Made by a program: the position numbers and the translations under genes. Under the pieces are notes generated by a model. The model was given only the letters and a program-made list of their open reading frames with translations. It was not told the DNA's origin and made no database searches. From the NCBI GenBank assembly GCA_031553045.1, contig JAVBLZ010000009.1, positions 1 through 64,000 of the forward strand: 64,000 nucleotides of DNA. Direction: 5' to 3'. Positions 26,513-35,541 of this stretch are shown piece after piece. This DNA is from CALXQW01 sp031553045 (GTDB lineage: Bacteria; Verrucomicrobiota; Verrucomicrobiia; Opitutales; Intestinicryptomonadaceae). Every line of letters starts with the position of its first letter. Within the stretch, counting starts at the first letter, position 1.

Positions 26513-27385
26513 ATGAATAAACTATTATCATTATTAAGAAGTAATATATCATCATTAGATCCCGTATATATAAATTGGGCCGGAATAGTACTGGCTATAG
26601 CCGGCATATTAGTAACTATCATCTTTTGGATCGTCGACAGGTCATTTTTTAGTATTGAAACAGGTTTGATTTTGACTCTAGCGATATTCTTTTTGGTGCT
26701 ATGCATCTTAGTATATATATCGCTAGCACGCGAGCCTAATACAAAAGATATGAAAATGTACTGTAATGCCCGTAGCGAGTTGGCAGAAAAAATTCATGAG
26801 TCTTTTGAAGATGGCAAATCTGCGATCAATGTATCGGAAATAATATCAAGTTCAGATATAAAATGCTCTATACTCGATAATGAAACCAAATTAAACAAGG
26901 TGATTATCCAACTAAGCTTTGTAATTACGGATAAAAATAAAAATGTTATGCTCATAAATCGATTGGCGAAAGAACATGGCGCAAGAAAAGACAAAAAGAG
27001 TATTCTATTATCATTTTCTCCATTTCCCGTTTCTTACAATGAAACTTTCAGTATACTGAATATATTTTGGAGAGAAGTTCCTAAAGTGGACAATGATCCT
27101 TATATTCCTAAAATTTCTCATCTTGCAAAAGCTAAAAGCCAAAACAGGGGTAATAAGCCCATATATTATTTTAACATTTTTGAAGCATATTATGACTTTG
27201 ATTTATCCTCTCCTGAAATAAGAGAAAAAATTTTTGCCCGCAACGGAATTTATTTCGAGAAAGATCATGATGATATAATCGGCATGATAGGAATTAAAGA
27301 TTTAAGACCTCTAAATTTAGATGGTCAGGCAGAAATAAAAACTATAGAAGCATTAGAGGCTAGATATAAAAAGGGGATCATATAA
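26513..27385 (+). CDS. two-TM membrane protein, cargo gene
   Basis: 290 aa. Two membrane segments (residues ~21-42 and ~48-70) are followed by a cytoplasmic domain with alternating strands and helices (NKVIIQLSFVITDKNKNVML, SILLSFSPFPVSYN, PIYYFNIFEAYYDFDL). The plan, two TM helices plus a beta-rich domain, recalls effectors such as the 2TM beta-strand-rich type, but no partner gene is next to it. It reads opposite to the head and tail genes, with low GC, so it looks like a moron inserted between them. Function unknown. Confidence 0.6.
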   Translation: MNKLLSLLRSNISSLDPVYINWAGIVLAIAGILVTIIFWIVDRSFFSIETGLILTLAIFFLVLCILVYISLAREPNTKDMKMYCNARSELAEKIHESFEDGKSAINVSEIISSSDIKCSILDNETKLNKVIIQLSFVITDKNKNVMLINRLAKEHGARKDKKSILLSFSPFPVSYNETFSILNIFWREVPKVDNDPYIPKISHLAKAKSQNRGNKPIYYFNIFEAYYDFDLSSPEIREKIFARNGIYFEKDHDDIIGMIGIKDLRPLNLDGQAEIKTIEALEARYKKGII

Positions 27386-27390
27386 ATTAT

Positions 27391-27639
27391 TTACAAACCA
27401 CCTTTGATAATACCTTTCTCTACAAGCGCATCGCGGAGCTCATTTAAAAGCTTTACAACTTGTGTGAGGGTTGCGTTTTCAGGAAGTCTCGCTTGGTCGG
27501 CGTTTGCCCTTTGAGGTGTGGGTTCGGCGCCGAAGAAGCCGAGTTTTTGGACTGTACTGTCTGCGCCGTCGTCGCAAATTTGCAAACCGCCTGAATGTGT
27601 ATGTTCGTGGCGTATCGTCAAAATGTCGTTATTTCTCAT
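27391..27639 (-). CDS. head-decoration/fibre-type small protein
   Basis: 82 aa from the ATG at 27639, which has a good Shine-Dalgarno (AAGGAG). The segment STVQKLGFFGAEPTPQRA followed by a helical LNELRDALVEKG is a common motif in phage head and tail proteins (the xFFGATP motif). It overlaps the preceding gene by 11 nt. Confidence 0.6.
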   Translation of the reverse strand: MRNNDILTIRHEHTHSGGLQICDDGADSTVQKLGFFGAEPTPQRANADQARLPENATLTQVVKLLNELRDALVEKGIIKGGL

Positions 27640-27880
27640 TGTTTTCAATCTCCTTGTTTTCGGTGTTTTCTGGTTTCGCTTTTGCCTTTTTGTCGGGCTT
27701 TGGTTTGGGTCTGCACTGTTTGATTTTACCGCTTGAACGGCTCCAAAGTTCGCATCTTGTGTAGCCTTTGCCGTCCATACTACGAAGTATTTTCTTGTGC
27801 TCCTCGTATGAAAGTTCAGGGCCTGCAAGCAGCTTGGGTTTGCCGTCTTGCGCGTATCCTACTGTGACGTATAAGTTCAT
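27629..27880 (-). CDS. small phage head protein
   Basis: 83 aa: a beta-rich N-terminal half (MNLYVTVGYAQDGKPKLLAG), a CELWSRSSG turn, then a Lys/Pro-rich tail. It starts 2 nt after the capsid gene. No family recognised; by position, a decoration or head-completion protein. Confidence 0.45.
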   Translation of the reverse strand: MNLYVTVGYAQDGKPKLLAGPELSYEEHKKILRSMDGKGYTRCELWSRSSGKIKQCRPKPKPDKKAKAKPENTENKEIENNEK

Positions 27881-27882
27881 AA

Positions 27883-28776
27883 TTATTCCGATACTATGCG
27901 TTTGAGTGCGGCTTTTTCGCCAACGCCGAAGCCGTAATTACACTCTATTACTTCTTTTGAAGTATCTGTATCGGCATCGCCCCAAGCGCGATATTCGAGC
28001 GAAAGACCTGTAGTCGGGTCTGTGTAAGTTGTGTATGTTGAAAGCTGTTTCATGACATTGGGCGTCGGCGTAATAGGCGCAAATGCAACCATGATTGCCG
28101 ATGGATACACTACAAAGCCCTGCAGTTTTTCCCCGTTGTTTGGCAGGCGGTTGAACTTTGAAAAATTGAATCCCAAGAGATTTGGCAGCACGCCAAAAGG
28201 AGAAAATCCGACATTGCTGATGCCACCGTCAGATTTTATATCCTTTTTTACATTGCCGATGTAGGACGACTTCAAAATCAAACCGCGCGGAGCGTCTGGC
28301 CATTCGAGCTCATCAATTTTTGTTTCAAGGTCGATTATGTCATCGCCATCGAAATCATCTGCATTGCGGGTAAGAATTGCGTCTCCGAAATTTGCCTGCG
28401 TGATTACGCTCAGAATGTCTAAAAGCACGTCCTCTGCAAGCTTGTTGCCCTTGAGCCTTCCGAGTGTCACGGGGTCAAAATATGGCTGGCGCGCTTTTTC
28501 TTCTGAAGTGTAAGAAAGTGGCTGATATTTGCGCCTGTCCACCTTGATTTTACGGCTTTCCAAATCGCCTTTGTCGAATTTGTACGTTCCCTTGAAATCC
28601 TTTGAAACAGAGGTCGCAAGCGGGAAATACGGAACATCAATTTCGTCATTGCCCTCAAGAGGCACATTGTGGAGTGCAGTCGAAAACACTCCAAGAGATA
28701 TGAGACGATGTTTGAAAGCCTCCATTGAAGACCTCAAAATCAGCGAACGTCTCAATGCGGAATCAATTGTATTCAC
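27883..28776 (-). CDS. major capsid protein
   Basis: 297 aa. It follows scaffold and protease, and has the HK97-like pattern: an N-terminal helix, the segment EIDVPYFPLATSV with a downstream YKFDKGDLES strand pair, a helical middle (KLAEDVLLDILSVI) and an end with GFGVGEK. The family is not one I can name from the sequence. A Shine-Dalgarno AGGAGG precedes the start, and it overlaps the scaffold gene by 4 nt. Confidence 0.65.
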   Translation of the reverse strand: MNTIDSALRRSLILRSSMEAFKHRLISLGVFSTALHNVPLEGNDEIDVPYFPLATSVSKDFKGTYKFDKGDLESRKIKVDRRKYQPLSYTSEEKARQPYFDPVTLGRLKGNKLAEDVLLDILSVITQANFGDAILTRNADDFDGDDIIDLETKIDELEWPDAPRGLILKSSYIGNVKKDIKSDGGISNVGFSPFGVLPNLLGFNFSKFNRLPNNGEKLQGFVVYPSAIMVAFAPITPTPNVMKQLSTYTTYTDPTTGLSLEYRAWGDADTDTSKEVIECNYGFGVGEKAALKRIVSE

Positions 28777-29183
28777 TTCACACCTCCTTTCAAGTGGGCG
28801 GAGATTCTGTCGGCATTTGCCTCAATGAGTTTCGCCTTCTCGATTCCCTGCGCCGCGTCGATGCGTTTTGCAAGCTCTTCTATGGATTCCTGTTCTTCTC
28901 CATGATTTGCCTTGATGGGCTCTACGCCACTTTCGGCGGCAATTTTCGCGACCTTGCTAGCAACTTCCGCGTCAATATCCCTGTGCTTATTTTCAAGCGA
29001 AGCTAAGGATTTTTTCGCCGAGGCGTGCGCCGTTTTTTCTGTAAAAAGCTCCGCTTCCAATTCAGATATTCGCGCATTTGCATTTTCGAGATTGGCCTTA
29101 AGTTTTCCGTTGTCTGCAGAAAGCGTTTCGATTTTTGAAAGCGCCTCCGCGAGAGTATTCTGCTTGTTGGTGTCTTTGTCCAT
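28773..29183 (-). CDS. capsid scaffold-like coiled-coil protein
   Basis: 136 aa, almost wholly helical and charged, with heptad-type repeats (KIETLSADNGKLKANLENANARISELEAELF, by parts). It lies between the S49 protease and the capsid gene, where scaffold genes usually lie. The octamer variant TGTCAAAT lies 13 nt upstream, within the end of the protease gene (its LTRQ codons), and forms a TTGACACGTCAA palindrome. Confidence 0.65.
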   Translation of the reverse strand: MDKDTNKQNTLAEALSKIETLSADNGKLKANLENANARISELEAELFTEKTAHASAKKSLASLENKHRDIDAEVASKVAKIAAESGVEPIKANHGEEQESIEELAKRIDAAQGIEKAKLIEANADRISAHLKGGVK

Positions 29184-29187
29184 GCCA

Positions 29188-30012
29188 TTATTGACGTGTC
29201 AAATTCGCAAGCTTTGCATACGCGGAATTTTTGTCGCAAATTTCATCGACAAGATTGTTTTCCAATGCGGATTGCCCGATAAAAGCCTGCCCACGCATGG
29301 CGTCCTTTGAAATATCGCGATGCGCCAAAACATGATTTTTGAAAAGCTCAAAATGGCTTTGAGTTTCCTCCTGCAGGCAGGCACGCTCCGCATCACTTTG
29401 GCTTGGCGGATAGCCTGCGGTTTTGAGGTCGCCTTCCTTGTTTGTGATGTAGTCGGGCTTGATGCCAAGAGCCTCCCAAAGCCCCGAAACATCAAGCAAT
29501 GGAAGAATAGTTCCAATGCTTCCGACTGTGGCGTCCGGAGAAGCGCAAATATATGCACATCCCGCAGCTATTGCATAAGCAGCCGAACAGCACATCACGT
29601 CAGTGTATGCAAATACAGGCTTTTTTGCAGATGATACAATTTCTGAAACATAGTTGTTCCCGCAGGCATGCCCGCCAGGACTGTCTATCAAAAGAAATAT
29701 GCCCCGAGCCTCTTTTGAGGCTGTTAGGATGTCATCCAAAATTTCTGAATAATCAGTACCTCCATAGCCTGCCACAAAGTATGGCGCTTCCTTATTGAAC
29801 AATGCTCCATGCACGGAAATATGAGCTATGCCGTTTGAATCTATGGATATATCAGGACGCTGCGGAATGAATTGCGAAAACCTTTCGCGCCAACTGGCAA
29901 GCGAAGTCGCCGTACTATTTGCATTACCAAGCGTCCGCAAGGCCAGGGCGACAAAGCTTCCAGCGTGTATGTTCCAAGGGCGGGATATGCCGTTTAGAAA
30001 TATATTATTCAT
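29188..30012 (-). CDS. S49-family prohead protease
   Basis: 274 aa. Signature elements of the SppA/ClpP-like S49 family: LLIDSPGGHACG, then CCSAAYAIAAGC with the nucleophile serine, the VGSIGTI segment and a Lys in TNKEGDLKTAG. Phage members cut scaffold and capsid during head maturation. It overlaps the portal reading frame end by 8 nt, and precedes scaffold and capsid. Confidence 0.85.
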   Translation of the reverse strand: MNNIFLNGISRPWNIHAGSFVALALRTLGNANSTATSLASWRERFSQFIPQRPDISIDSNGIAHISVHGALFNKEAPYFVAGYGGTDYSEILDDILTASKEARGIFLLIDSPGGHACGNNYVSEIVSSAKKPVFAYTDVMCCSAAYAIAAGCAYICASPDATVGSIGTILPLLDVSGLWEALGIKPDYITNKEGDLKTAGYPPSQSDAERACLQEETQSHFELFKNHVLAHRDISKDAMRGQAFIGQSALENNLVDEICDKNSAYAKLANLTRQ

Positions 30013-31435
30013 CGTCTTTTTTCTTTCCGTCCTGCTGTGTCTCAGGCTGTGCGCCTGCCACTTTATATAGCATCCAGAGCGGAATAGGCTCGCTTTCTGG
30101 GATGCCCGCGAGCGACATTATGAAGCGAGCGTTACTCGCACGCGTACGCATTTCATCTTCAAAATCAAGACCACATTCAGAGAAAGATTCCTCCAAAGTT
30201 TTAAGCCCCACTTCGACATTGGCGCGGTTTTGTTGCTCCTCGCGCCCCGCATCAACAGTGAGTTTGCGCGGGTGCGTCCAAGTGCAATACCACCACCAAG
30301 GTTCTGCATCCAGTTCGCCTTTGTCTATCGCCCAGCCTATGGCAAAAAATCAAACGGCGGCATTGAAGCGCTCGTCTATAATCTGCGTCATGTCATCCAC
30401 ATAACGCTGTGTTTTAGAGGCGATAAGGCGTGTTGTCGCACCACCAATTTTTGTAGGGTCTATTGAAAATTCATAAGGAAGCACGCCAAGGCTTCCATCG
30501 CGATCAAGCGTACTTACAAAGCCCGAAAATGTGGGCGATGGAATATTACTCTCGTGCACATCCAGACTTTCATCGGATTCGATTTTAATGTTCTTCCCGC
30601 CAAGTATGCGGCTCATGGTTTCAGGACTTGTGCCATCGGAATTTTTACTGCCGACATCCACTTTGTAATCTCCGTCAGTTGGCATATTTCCGCCTTTTAT
30701 GACGTGGACTATATCGGAAATCGCCTTCACCTTTTTCTTTTCTAGGGCGAGGATTTCTTTGCGGTCAATAACGTCATTTACAGAATGCTGAATTTGCGGA
30801 TACGCCCGCGCCTGGCTTGGACGTTCTGCATCAAAAATATGTAACACCGCATTTGCGGGAACTTTCGTTGTTTCGCCCTTATCCCCCATCAAAAAGTAGT
30901 AATTGAGAACGCGCCCATTAGCGTCAAATTCTATGCCGTCAACTATATTGGGATTCATCTCTCTATCGGGTGACATTAGGCGATGAGATTCTATAATCTG
31001 AATTTTCGGACACCCAAAGGCATCGAAAACTTTTATGACGAAAATTTCTCCGTCAACAATGAGTGCTCGGAGTATCATAGACTGACATTCCTTCCAAGAA
31101 AACCTGTTGGAAATTTCACAATGCCTCGACCATCTAAAAAACCAATCCTCCGCCTTTTTATTCCAATCCTGATTTTCTGTTTTGGCGTTTGGAAATATAC
31201 CTTTGCCAATGCCATATACTTTCAAATCGCGCAAAATTCCACGAATGTGCCCCGAGTTTTTTTCAAGATAGCGGCTTTTGCGTACAAGTTCCGAACGCGT
31301 GTATGACGTAAGCTCGAACTTTGCATCTGTCGGCTGTCCACTATTAGGGTTGCCACGGCTCGGCGTAGTGCGCGATGCCTCAAACGCATTGCCCAAACCA
31401 TAAAACATATTGGCGATTTTCGCGCGAAACGTCAT
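30005..31435 (-). pseudogene. portal protein gene interrupted by in-frame TGA
   Basis: The frame from 31435 codes for 361 aa of a lambda-type portal (YTRSELVRKSRYLEKNSGHI, DGEIFVIKVFDAFG, ESHRLMSPD) and then meets TGA at 30352-30350. Beyond it the same frame stays open to 30005 and continues with portal-like sequence (FFAIGWAIDKGELDAEPWWW, then WTHPRKLTVDAG). The whole frame, 476 codons, has normal length for the family. The simplest reading is a nonsense mutation, e.g. TGG to TGA; sequencing error or readthrough are alternatives. Other prophage genes stop at TGA, so the code is not changed. Confidence 0.7.
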
Positions 31436-31686
31436 TGAATAACGCCTCCGCGTACCCCGCTATAAATAACCCGCCTTTGCGGCTTGTAATGAACGGGGTC
31501 AAGAAATTCCAAAGCATCCATTATGCCATTAAACTTCTTTTCAACTTCCGCCAAAGCTATACGTGAATAGCTACTCCCGCTATCCGACGCCGATTGCAGA
31601 TACTTTTCGCGCTCCGCCTTTACTTGAACTAAAAGCATCTCAAGTTCCTTAACCGTATATCCGCGCGTGTAATTGTAATTCGCCAT
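31432..31686 (-). CDS. gpW-like head-tail joining protein
   Basis: 84 aa: a helical N-terminal half (YTVKELEMLLVQVKAEREKYL), a second helix and a short C-terminal tail with a beta hairpin. Length, position just before the portal (with a 4-nt ATGA overlap) and helix pattern fit the gpW family. The TTTTGACA element lies 13 nt upstream of the start. Confidence 0.55.
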   Translation of the reverse strand: MANYNYTRGYTVKELEMLLVQVKAEREKYLQSASDSGSSYSRIALAEVEKKFNGIMDALEFLDPVHYKPQRRVIYSGVRGGVIQ

Positions 31687-31766
31687 GCAATACGGCGAAT
31701 GTCAAAATACGAAATTGCTATTTACTATTGAAATATAGAAAAATCTGATAAACATCAAATTCATCT

Positions 31767-32504
31767 ATGAGCGAAGCCACTTCAAAATTTAGAAGCAATA
31801 TTTTACTTGCCATCTTTACTTCCGTTATAACAACGACATTAACCCTTTCATCGTCGTATTTTATCGAAAAGACAAAAAATTTAGCGACAAAGCAGGATAT
31901 TGAAGAAATTACATCGAAAATTGAACTTACTCAACAATCCATAAATTATGCAATTAACCATTTGAGCGTGGAAGATCAATTGCTCATAGATTTATATATA
32001 GCATATATGGAATTTCGTTTAATAGATAGGATTCCTTTGGACAATATAGGATGTAGTTCTCCTGCATTTCCCGAACTTGTTGATCACATACAAAAGATAA
32101 ACTCGATTGGGAAACAAATTTTCATGATAACAGCAAAATTGGATCTTTATTGTAGCGATTCAGAAATCAGAAAATCCATAGATGAGGTATATGATTCATT
32201 TGCGAAATATGCTGATTGTAAAAAAGAGCTGGATTCATTTAAGGAGTATGAATCTTATCTGGTTAACACGGCGCAGACAGGTTCTTTTTTGAGATATGCT
32301 AATCCCAAATACAAAGCGATCAAAGATGAAATAAATTCCTTATATGATCAATATATGAAAAATTCTGACCCGCACAGGCGTGAATTTCTAAAAGATCTAC
32401 TAAATTTTCAAAAAATCGTTGGCTCAAAAATTTCAAAAGACATACGCTATTCCTCTCAACTGAAAAATATATACGACTCTCCTATCCAGCATCATTCCCA
32501 ATAA
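31767..32504 (+). CDS. single-TM coiled-coil protein, cargo gene
   Basis: 245 aa. One N-terminal membrane segment (LLAIFTSVITTTLTLSSSYF), the common linker KNLATKQDIEEITSKIE, then helical sequence to the end. This plan occurs in many unrelated bacterial defence and phage accessory proteins, so it gives no function. It reads opposite to the flanking late genes and its 3' end overlaps the terminase stop by 23 nt. Its low-GC codon use resembles the other plus-strand cargo genes. Confidence 0.6.
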   Translation: MSEATSKFRSNILLAIFTSVITTTLTLSSSYFIEKTKNLATKQDIEEITSKIELTQQSINYAINHLSVEDQLLIDLYIAYMEFRLIDRIPLDNIGCSSPAFPELVDHIQKINSIGKQIFMITAKLDLYCSDSEIRKSIDEVYDSFAKYADCKKELDSFKEYESYLVNTAQTGSFLRYANPKYKAIKDEINSLYDQYMKNSDPHRREFLKDLLNFQKIVGSKISKDIRYSSQLKNIYDSPIQHHSQ

Positions 32505-34257
32505 TTTTCAACATTAGCGCGCCGGCGCAGTTCATGGCTTCGCAGTCTAGGTAGTGGTTGGGGCGAGAGCCGATTTGTTCCCAGATCCAAGAGTTTCCCT
32601 TTTTGATGCGGTGTTCGGATTCCATTTGTTTGAGATAATCTTCGGAAATATCGCTTGGGACTTCCCATGTTGCGCCGTCTGCAGGATTTTGATTTCGGCG
32701 GATTCTGGCGAGCGTATCTTTTACATTCAGATTGCTCCAAAAGTGCATACGGCATTTTGTCTGTTTTGAAATAAACACGTTTTTAACAGGCGAATAAAAA
32801 CGCAGAACCGTTTTGCCGTCGGATAGTCTGTGATGAAAATTGCTTCGATTATCGCCCATAAGTGCAATCCAATGACACTTTCCGCATTGCTTATAAACTT
32901 CATAAGAATTGTATCCTGCGTCTATAAACACAAGGTTATCGAGTATTCCAAATTTACGTTGAATCTCCTCTATATCTTCCCAAGTAAGGGCGCGTTCATG
33001 CCAAAGAAGTCTGCTTGAACCATCTGTGCTCCAAGCGCGGACAACCAGATAAAAACAGTCCATCTGCACATCGACTGACATTATTCGCAAAGGCGCAATA
33101 CTTTCATTTTCGCCGAAAGGCGGAGTAATAATTTGTCCTTTTTTGTTGAAGCCGCCTTCTTCTGCCCAAATATCGCCCGAAGCATATCCAGAGGATGCAA
33201 TTTCAAGGCGGTAATCTTCAGCAAATTCTTTCCAAGGAAGTGCAAGGCGTTTTTGATAAAATTGTTGAAGCAGGGAAGAATCTCCTTTGCGTGCTGCGAT
33301 TTTTGCGCGTAAATAAAGTTCCGCAAGTTTGCCCCAGCTCATGCTTGCAAGCGCATTCCAATGGAAACCAATATTTTCTTTTGAGGCGTTTGGGTTTAGC
33401 GGAATAAATTTCCCATCGCGATTTAGTATGCGCCTTTGCCTGTCGGAATCTTCAAAATATTCTCCGCAAGATTTGCATTTTAAAGCTGTGCAAGAATTGA
33501 TTTTTGAAAAATCATATTCTCCATTTTCATCTTTGCACTCGTCATCCCATTCAATGTTTTCCCAAGAGTATGCGATATATTCATTGCACTTCGGGCATTT
33601 ATAATGCCATTCGCGCATATCGGTAGTTTCAAATTTGCGATGAGTGTCGTCATTTTCTTCTCCGCCTTGCGACATGAAAACGCATTTGCCAAGCCAACCA
33701 AAAGCCGTTGTTCTTGCCTCCGCTTCTGCCATGTGACCAACGGGCCATCGCCAAGTTTCATCCCCGAAAAGCCATCTGATAGAACGCCTTTGCAGATTCG
33801 TTTTATTGTAAGCGCCGAGAAGCCAAAGCGTCATTCCATTTGAAAAATGAACGGTTGTGTTGCGCTGTTTATTTTTGTTTTTCGGAAAAAGTTTTTTAAC
33901 AGGTTCGCAAGATTCAAAGAGCTTTTGGATGCGACTTTCAGATTCATCTTTTGCGTCCTCGTCTGTTTGGTCTAGCCATAAACAAGGTCCGGGGAGATTT
34001 GCGATTATGTAGCAAAGCGTAAGTTCGGGCGCAGTAGTTTTTGAACTTTGAACTGCGGCGATAATTGAAACTAGGCGGATTTTTGGATCTACTATCGCCT
34101 CCATCACAGGGCGTATCCAAGGCGAATTATCGGAGCGAAACGGCCCCGGCATGGGCGAAAACGATATACTTTTTATGTGTTCCTCACACCATTGCCAAGG
34201 CGGACGCCTGTCTGCGGGAGTCCAAGCGTCCTTCAAAATATCGCGCAAAAGCTTCAT
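32482..34257 (-). CDS. terminase large subunit, GpA type
   Basis: 591 aa. An ATPase with IAAVQSSKTT as the Walker A-like loop (near residue 65), LWLDQTDEDAKDES, and the Walker B segment RWLFGDETWRW; a zinc-ribbon-like region with CPKC and CKSCGEYF in the middle; and a nuclease-type segment beginning MSVDVQMDCFYL. These are the features of lambda GpA-family terminases that package DNA. It starts 3 nt after the CmoA-like gene. Confidence 0.85.
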   Translation of the reverse strand: MKLLRDILKDAWTPADRRPPWQWCEEHIKSISFSPMPGPFRSDNSPWIRPVMEAIVDPKIRLVSIIAAVQSSKTTAPELTLCYIIANLPGPCLWLDQTDEDAKDESESRIQKLFESCEPVKKLFPKNKNKQRNTTVHFSNGMTLWLLGAYNKTNLQRRSIRWLFGDETWRWPVGHMAEAEARTTAFGWLGKCVFMSQGGEENDDTHRKFETTDMREWHYKCPKCNEYIAYSWENIEWDDECKDENGEYDFSKINSCTALKCKSCGEYFEDSDRQRRILNRDGKFIPLNPNASKENIGFHWNALASMSWGKLAELYLRAKIAARKGDSSLLQQFYQKRLALPWKEFAEDYRLEIASSGYASGDIWAEEGGFNKKGQIITPPFGENESIAPLRIMSVDVQMDCFYLVVRAWSTDGSSRLLWHERALTWEDIEEIQRKFGILDNLVFIDAGYNSYEVYKQCGKCHWIALMGDNRSNFHHRLSDGKTVLRFYSPVKNVFISKQTKCRMHFWSNLNVKDTLARIRRNQNPADGATWEVPSDISEDYLKQMESEHRIKKGNSWIWEQIGSRPNHYLDCEAMNCAGALMLKIIGNDAG

Positions 34258-34260
34258 TCA

Positions 34261-34956
34261 TTATTTCGTCAACAGCCATCCGCAGAATTGAGAATCTTTG
34301 AAAACGATTTCAGAATTGAAGCCGGCATCGTGAAATTCACGCTCATTTTCGTCTATCGTTTTTGGGAACATACATCCGCGCAGAGCTTTTGCCTTGTTTA
34401 AAATTTGCTCGGCGCTAAGCCCATTGTTCGATTTTGTTTCCCAATAGAGTTGTTGCAAAATATCTTGCATAAAAGGCGTGCTTCCAAGCACTTTTTCGAC
34501 AACAAACATCGCCCCTGATTTTTCCAGCTTACGCCACACACGGCACAAAAATTCATATCGGGCTTCTGGACGAAAAAATTGCAAAGTGTAAAGCGCGATA
34601 GCGTAAGAATGTGCCGGAGGTTCGAAAGGTTTTTCAAGGTTTGCAAGCGTTACATCAATTCCTTTAAGCTTTGCCTGCGCAACCATAGCTTCTGAATTGT
34701 CATAGCCGATGAGGTTCAAAGCTTTTTTATGCCGCCATTTTATACGGCGCAATGTTTCGCCTGTGGATGCGCCGAAGTCTAAAACTGTGCAATGTGGATA
34801 CGTAAACCAATCTGAAAACTTTTCTGCAAGCGTCTGCACCTGTATGTAACAAGGAACGCTTTTTCTGACGTGCTCGTCGAAATTTTCAGCAACGCTTTTA
34901 TCAAACACCCATCCGCTTTGCGCGGAGAAAATTTTGCTATCTGTTTCTAAATTCAT
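34261..34956 (-). CDS. CmoA-like SAM-dependent methyltransferase
   Basis: 231 aa. It aligns over its whole length with CmoA, the carboxy-SAM synthase that supplies tRNA wobble modification: a GWVFDKSVAENF start, motif I DFGASTGET (residues 60-68), the acidic DNSEAM (86-91), and TLQF (124-127). The ungapped alignment puts Ala189 where CmoA has the Arg (E. coli Arg199) that binds the carboxylate of Cx-SAM; an Arg lies four residues later. It may therefore be a Cx-SAM synthase, a carboxylated-donor user, or an ordinary methyltransferase. It lies between a YefM-YoeB pair and terminase, next to two ParB-domain genes. Confidence 0.6.
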   Translation of the reverse strand: MNLETDSKIFSAQSGWVFDKSVAENFDEHVRKSVPCYIQVQTLAEKFSDWFTYPHCTVLDFGASTGETLRRIKWRHKKALNLIGYDNSEAMVAQAKLKGIDVTLANLEKPFEPPAHSYAIALYTLQFFRPEARYEFLCRVWRKLEKSGAMFVVEKVLGSTPFMQDILQQLYWETKSNNGLSAEQILNKAKALRGCMFPKTIDENEREFHDAGFNSEIVFKDSQFCGWLLTK

Positions 34957-34981
34957 ACAGATAGCGGGATGTCAAAAAAGT

Positions 34982-35245
34982 TTACTCATAATGAGTCCAC
35001 ATACGCAGGACTTTGACTATCTTTTCATCTTTCAAAACCTGATAAACCAAGCGATGTTGAATATTTATTCTTCGGGAAAATGCACCCGACAAATCACCTA
35101 CAAGAGCCTCGTAGGGCGGAGGGTTTTTAAACGGATTTTTCTCCAAAAGTGTGAGCAATTCTAAAGCTTTGTCTTTCAACCCGCTGGACGCAATTTTTTT
35201 TGCATCTTTGCGAGCGTGCGAAGTATAGACAATTTCGTAAGCCAT
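34982..35245 (-). CDS. yoeB: YoeB-family toxin
   Basis: 87 aa. NPFKNPPPYEAL, LSGAFSRRINIQHRLVYQV and the C-terminal WTHYE match YoeB, including the ribosome-dependent mRNase residues Arg and the C-terminal His-Tyr. It follows the antitoxin gene by 1 nt, as usual. Unlike the HigBA-like pair it reads with the late genes. Confidence 0.9.
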   Translation of the reverse strand: MAYEIVYTSHARKDAKKIASSGLKDKALELLTLLEKNPFKNPPPYEALVGDLSGAFSRRINIQHRLVYQVLKDEKIVKVLRMWTHYE

Positions 35246-35246
35246 A

Positions 35247-35489
35247 TTACCAATCCAACTTTTTTGAACATTTTAATACAGGAGTTTTCATCCCTTTTTT
35301 GATGGACTCCGCCATGCCTTTTATTGATGTAAGGTACAAAGTTTCCTGTATCGCATTCCAGTCGGATTCAGAAATCATAACAGCATTGCTGCGCTTGCCC
35401 GTGATTACAATAGGTTCTGAAGTTTTGCTTACTTGGTCTATAAGTGTGTAAAGTTTATCTCTTGCGGATGTTGATGTTATTGCAGTCAT
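35247..35489 (-). CDS. yefM: YefM-family antitoxin
   Basis: 80 aa. SARDKLYTLIDQVSKTSEPIVITG and MISESDWNAIQETLYL are the Phd/YefM DNA-binding and toxin-binding pattern. The promoter region upstream has an inverted repeat (see 35513-35531). It neutralises the YoeB-type toxin and probably represses the pair. Confidence 0.9.
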   Translation of the reverse strand: MTAITSTSARDKLYTLIDQVSKTSEPIVITGKRSNAVMISESDWNAIQETLYLTSIKGMAESIKKGMKTPVLKCSKKLDW

Positions 35490-35512
35490 GATATTTTATC
35501 TTTTATAACTCA

Positions 35513-35541
35513 TACCGTACGTAAAAGCGTACGTTTGTCAA
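35513..35541 (-). promoter_or_regulatory. YefM-YoeB promoter with inverted repeat
   Basis: Minus strand: TTGACA near 35541-35536, then an ACGTACG-like inverted repeat around a TTTT centre (the two CGTACG arms, 35513-35531), then TATGAG-like sequence. The repeat overlaps the promoter, as expected for YefM autoregulation. Confidence 0.45.

Noticed and set aside
30005..31435. Alternative genetic code (TGA as Trp) in the phage
   Set aside because: Several prophage genes end with TGA in ATGA overlaps, so reading TGA as Trp would break them.
34261..34956. Firm call of the 231-aa protein as a true carboxy-SAM synthase
   Set aside because: The carboxylate-binding Arg of CmoA aligns with Ala, so only a family-level call is safe.
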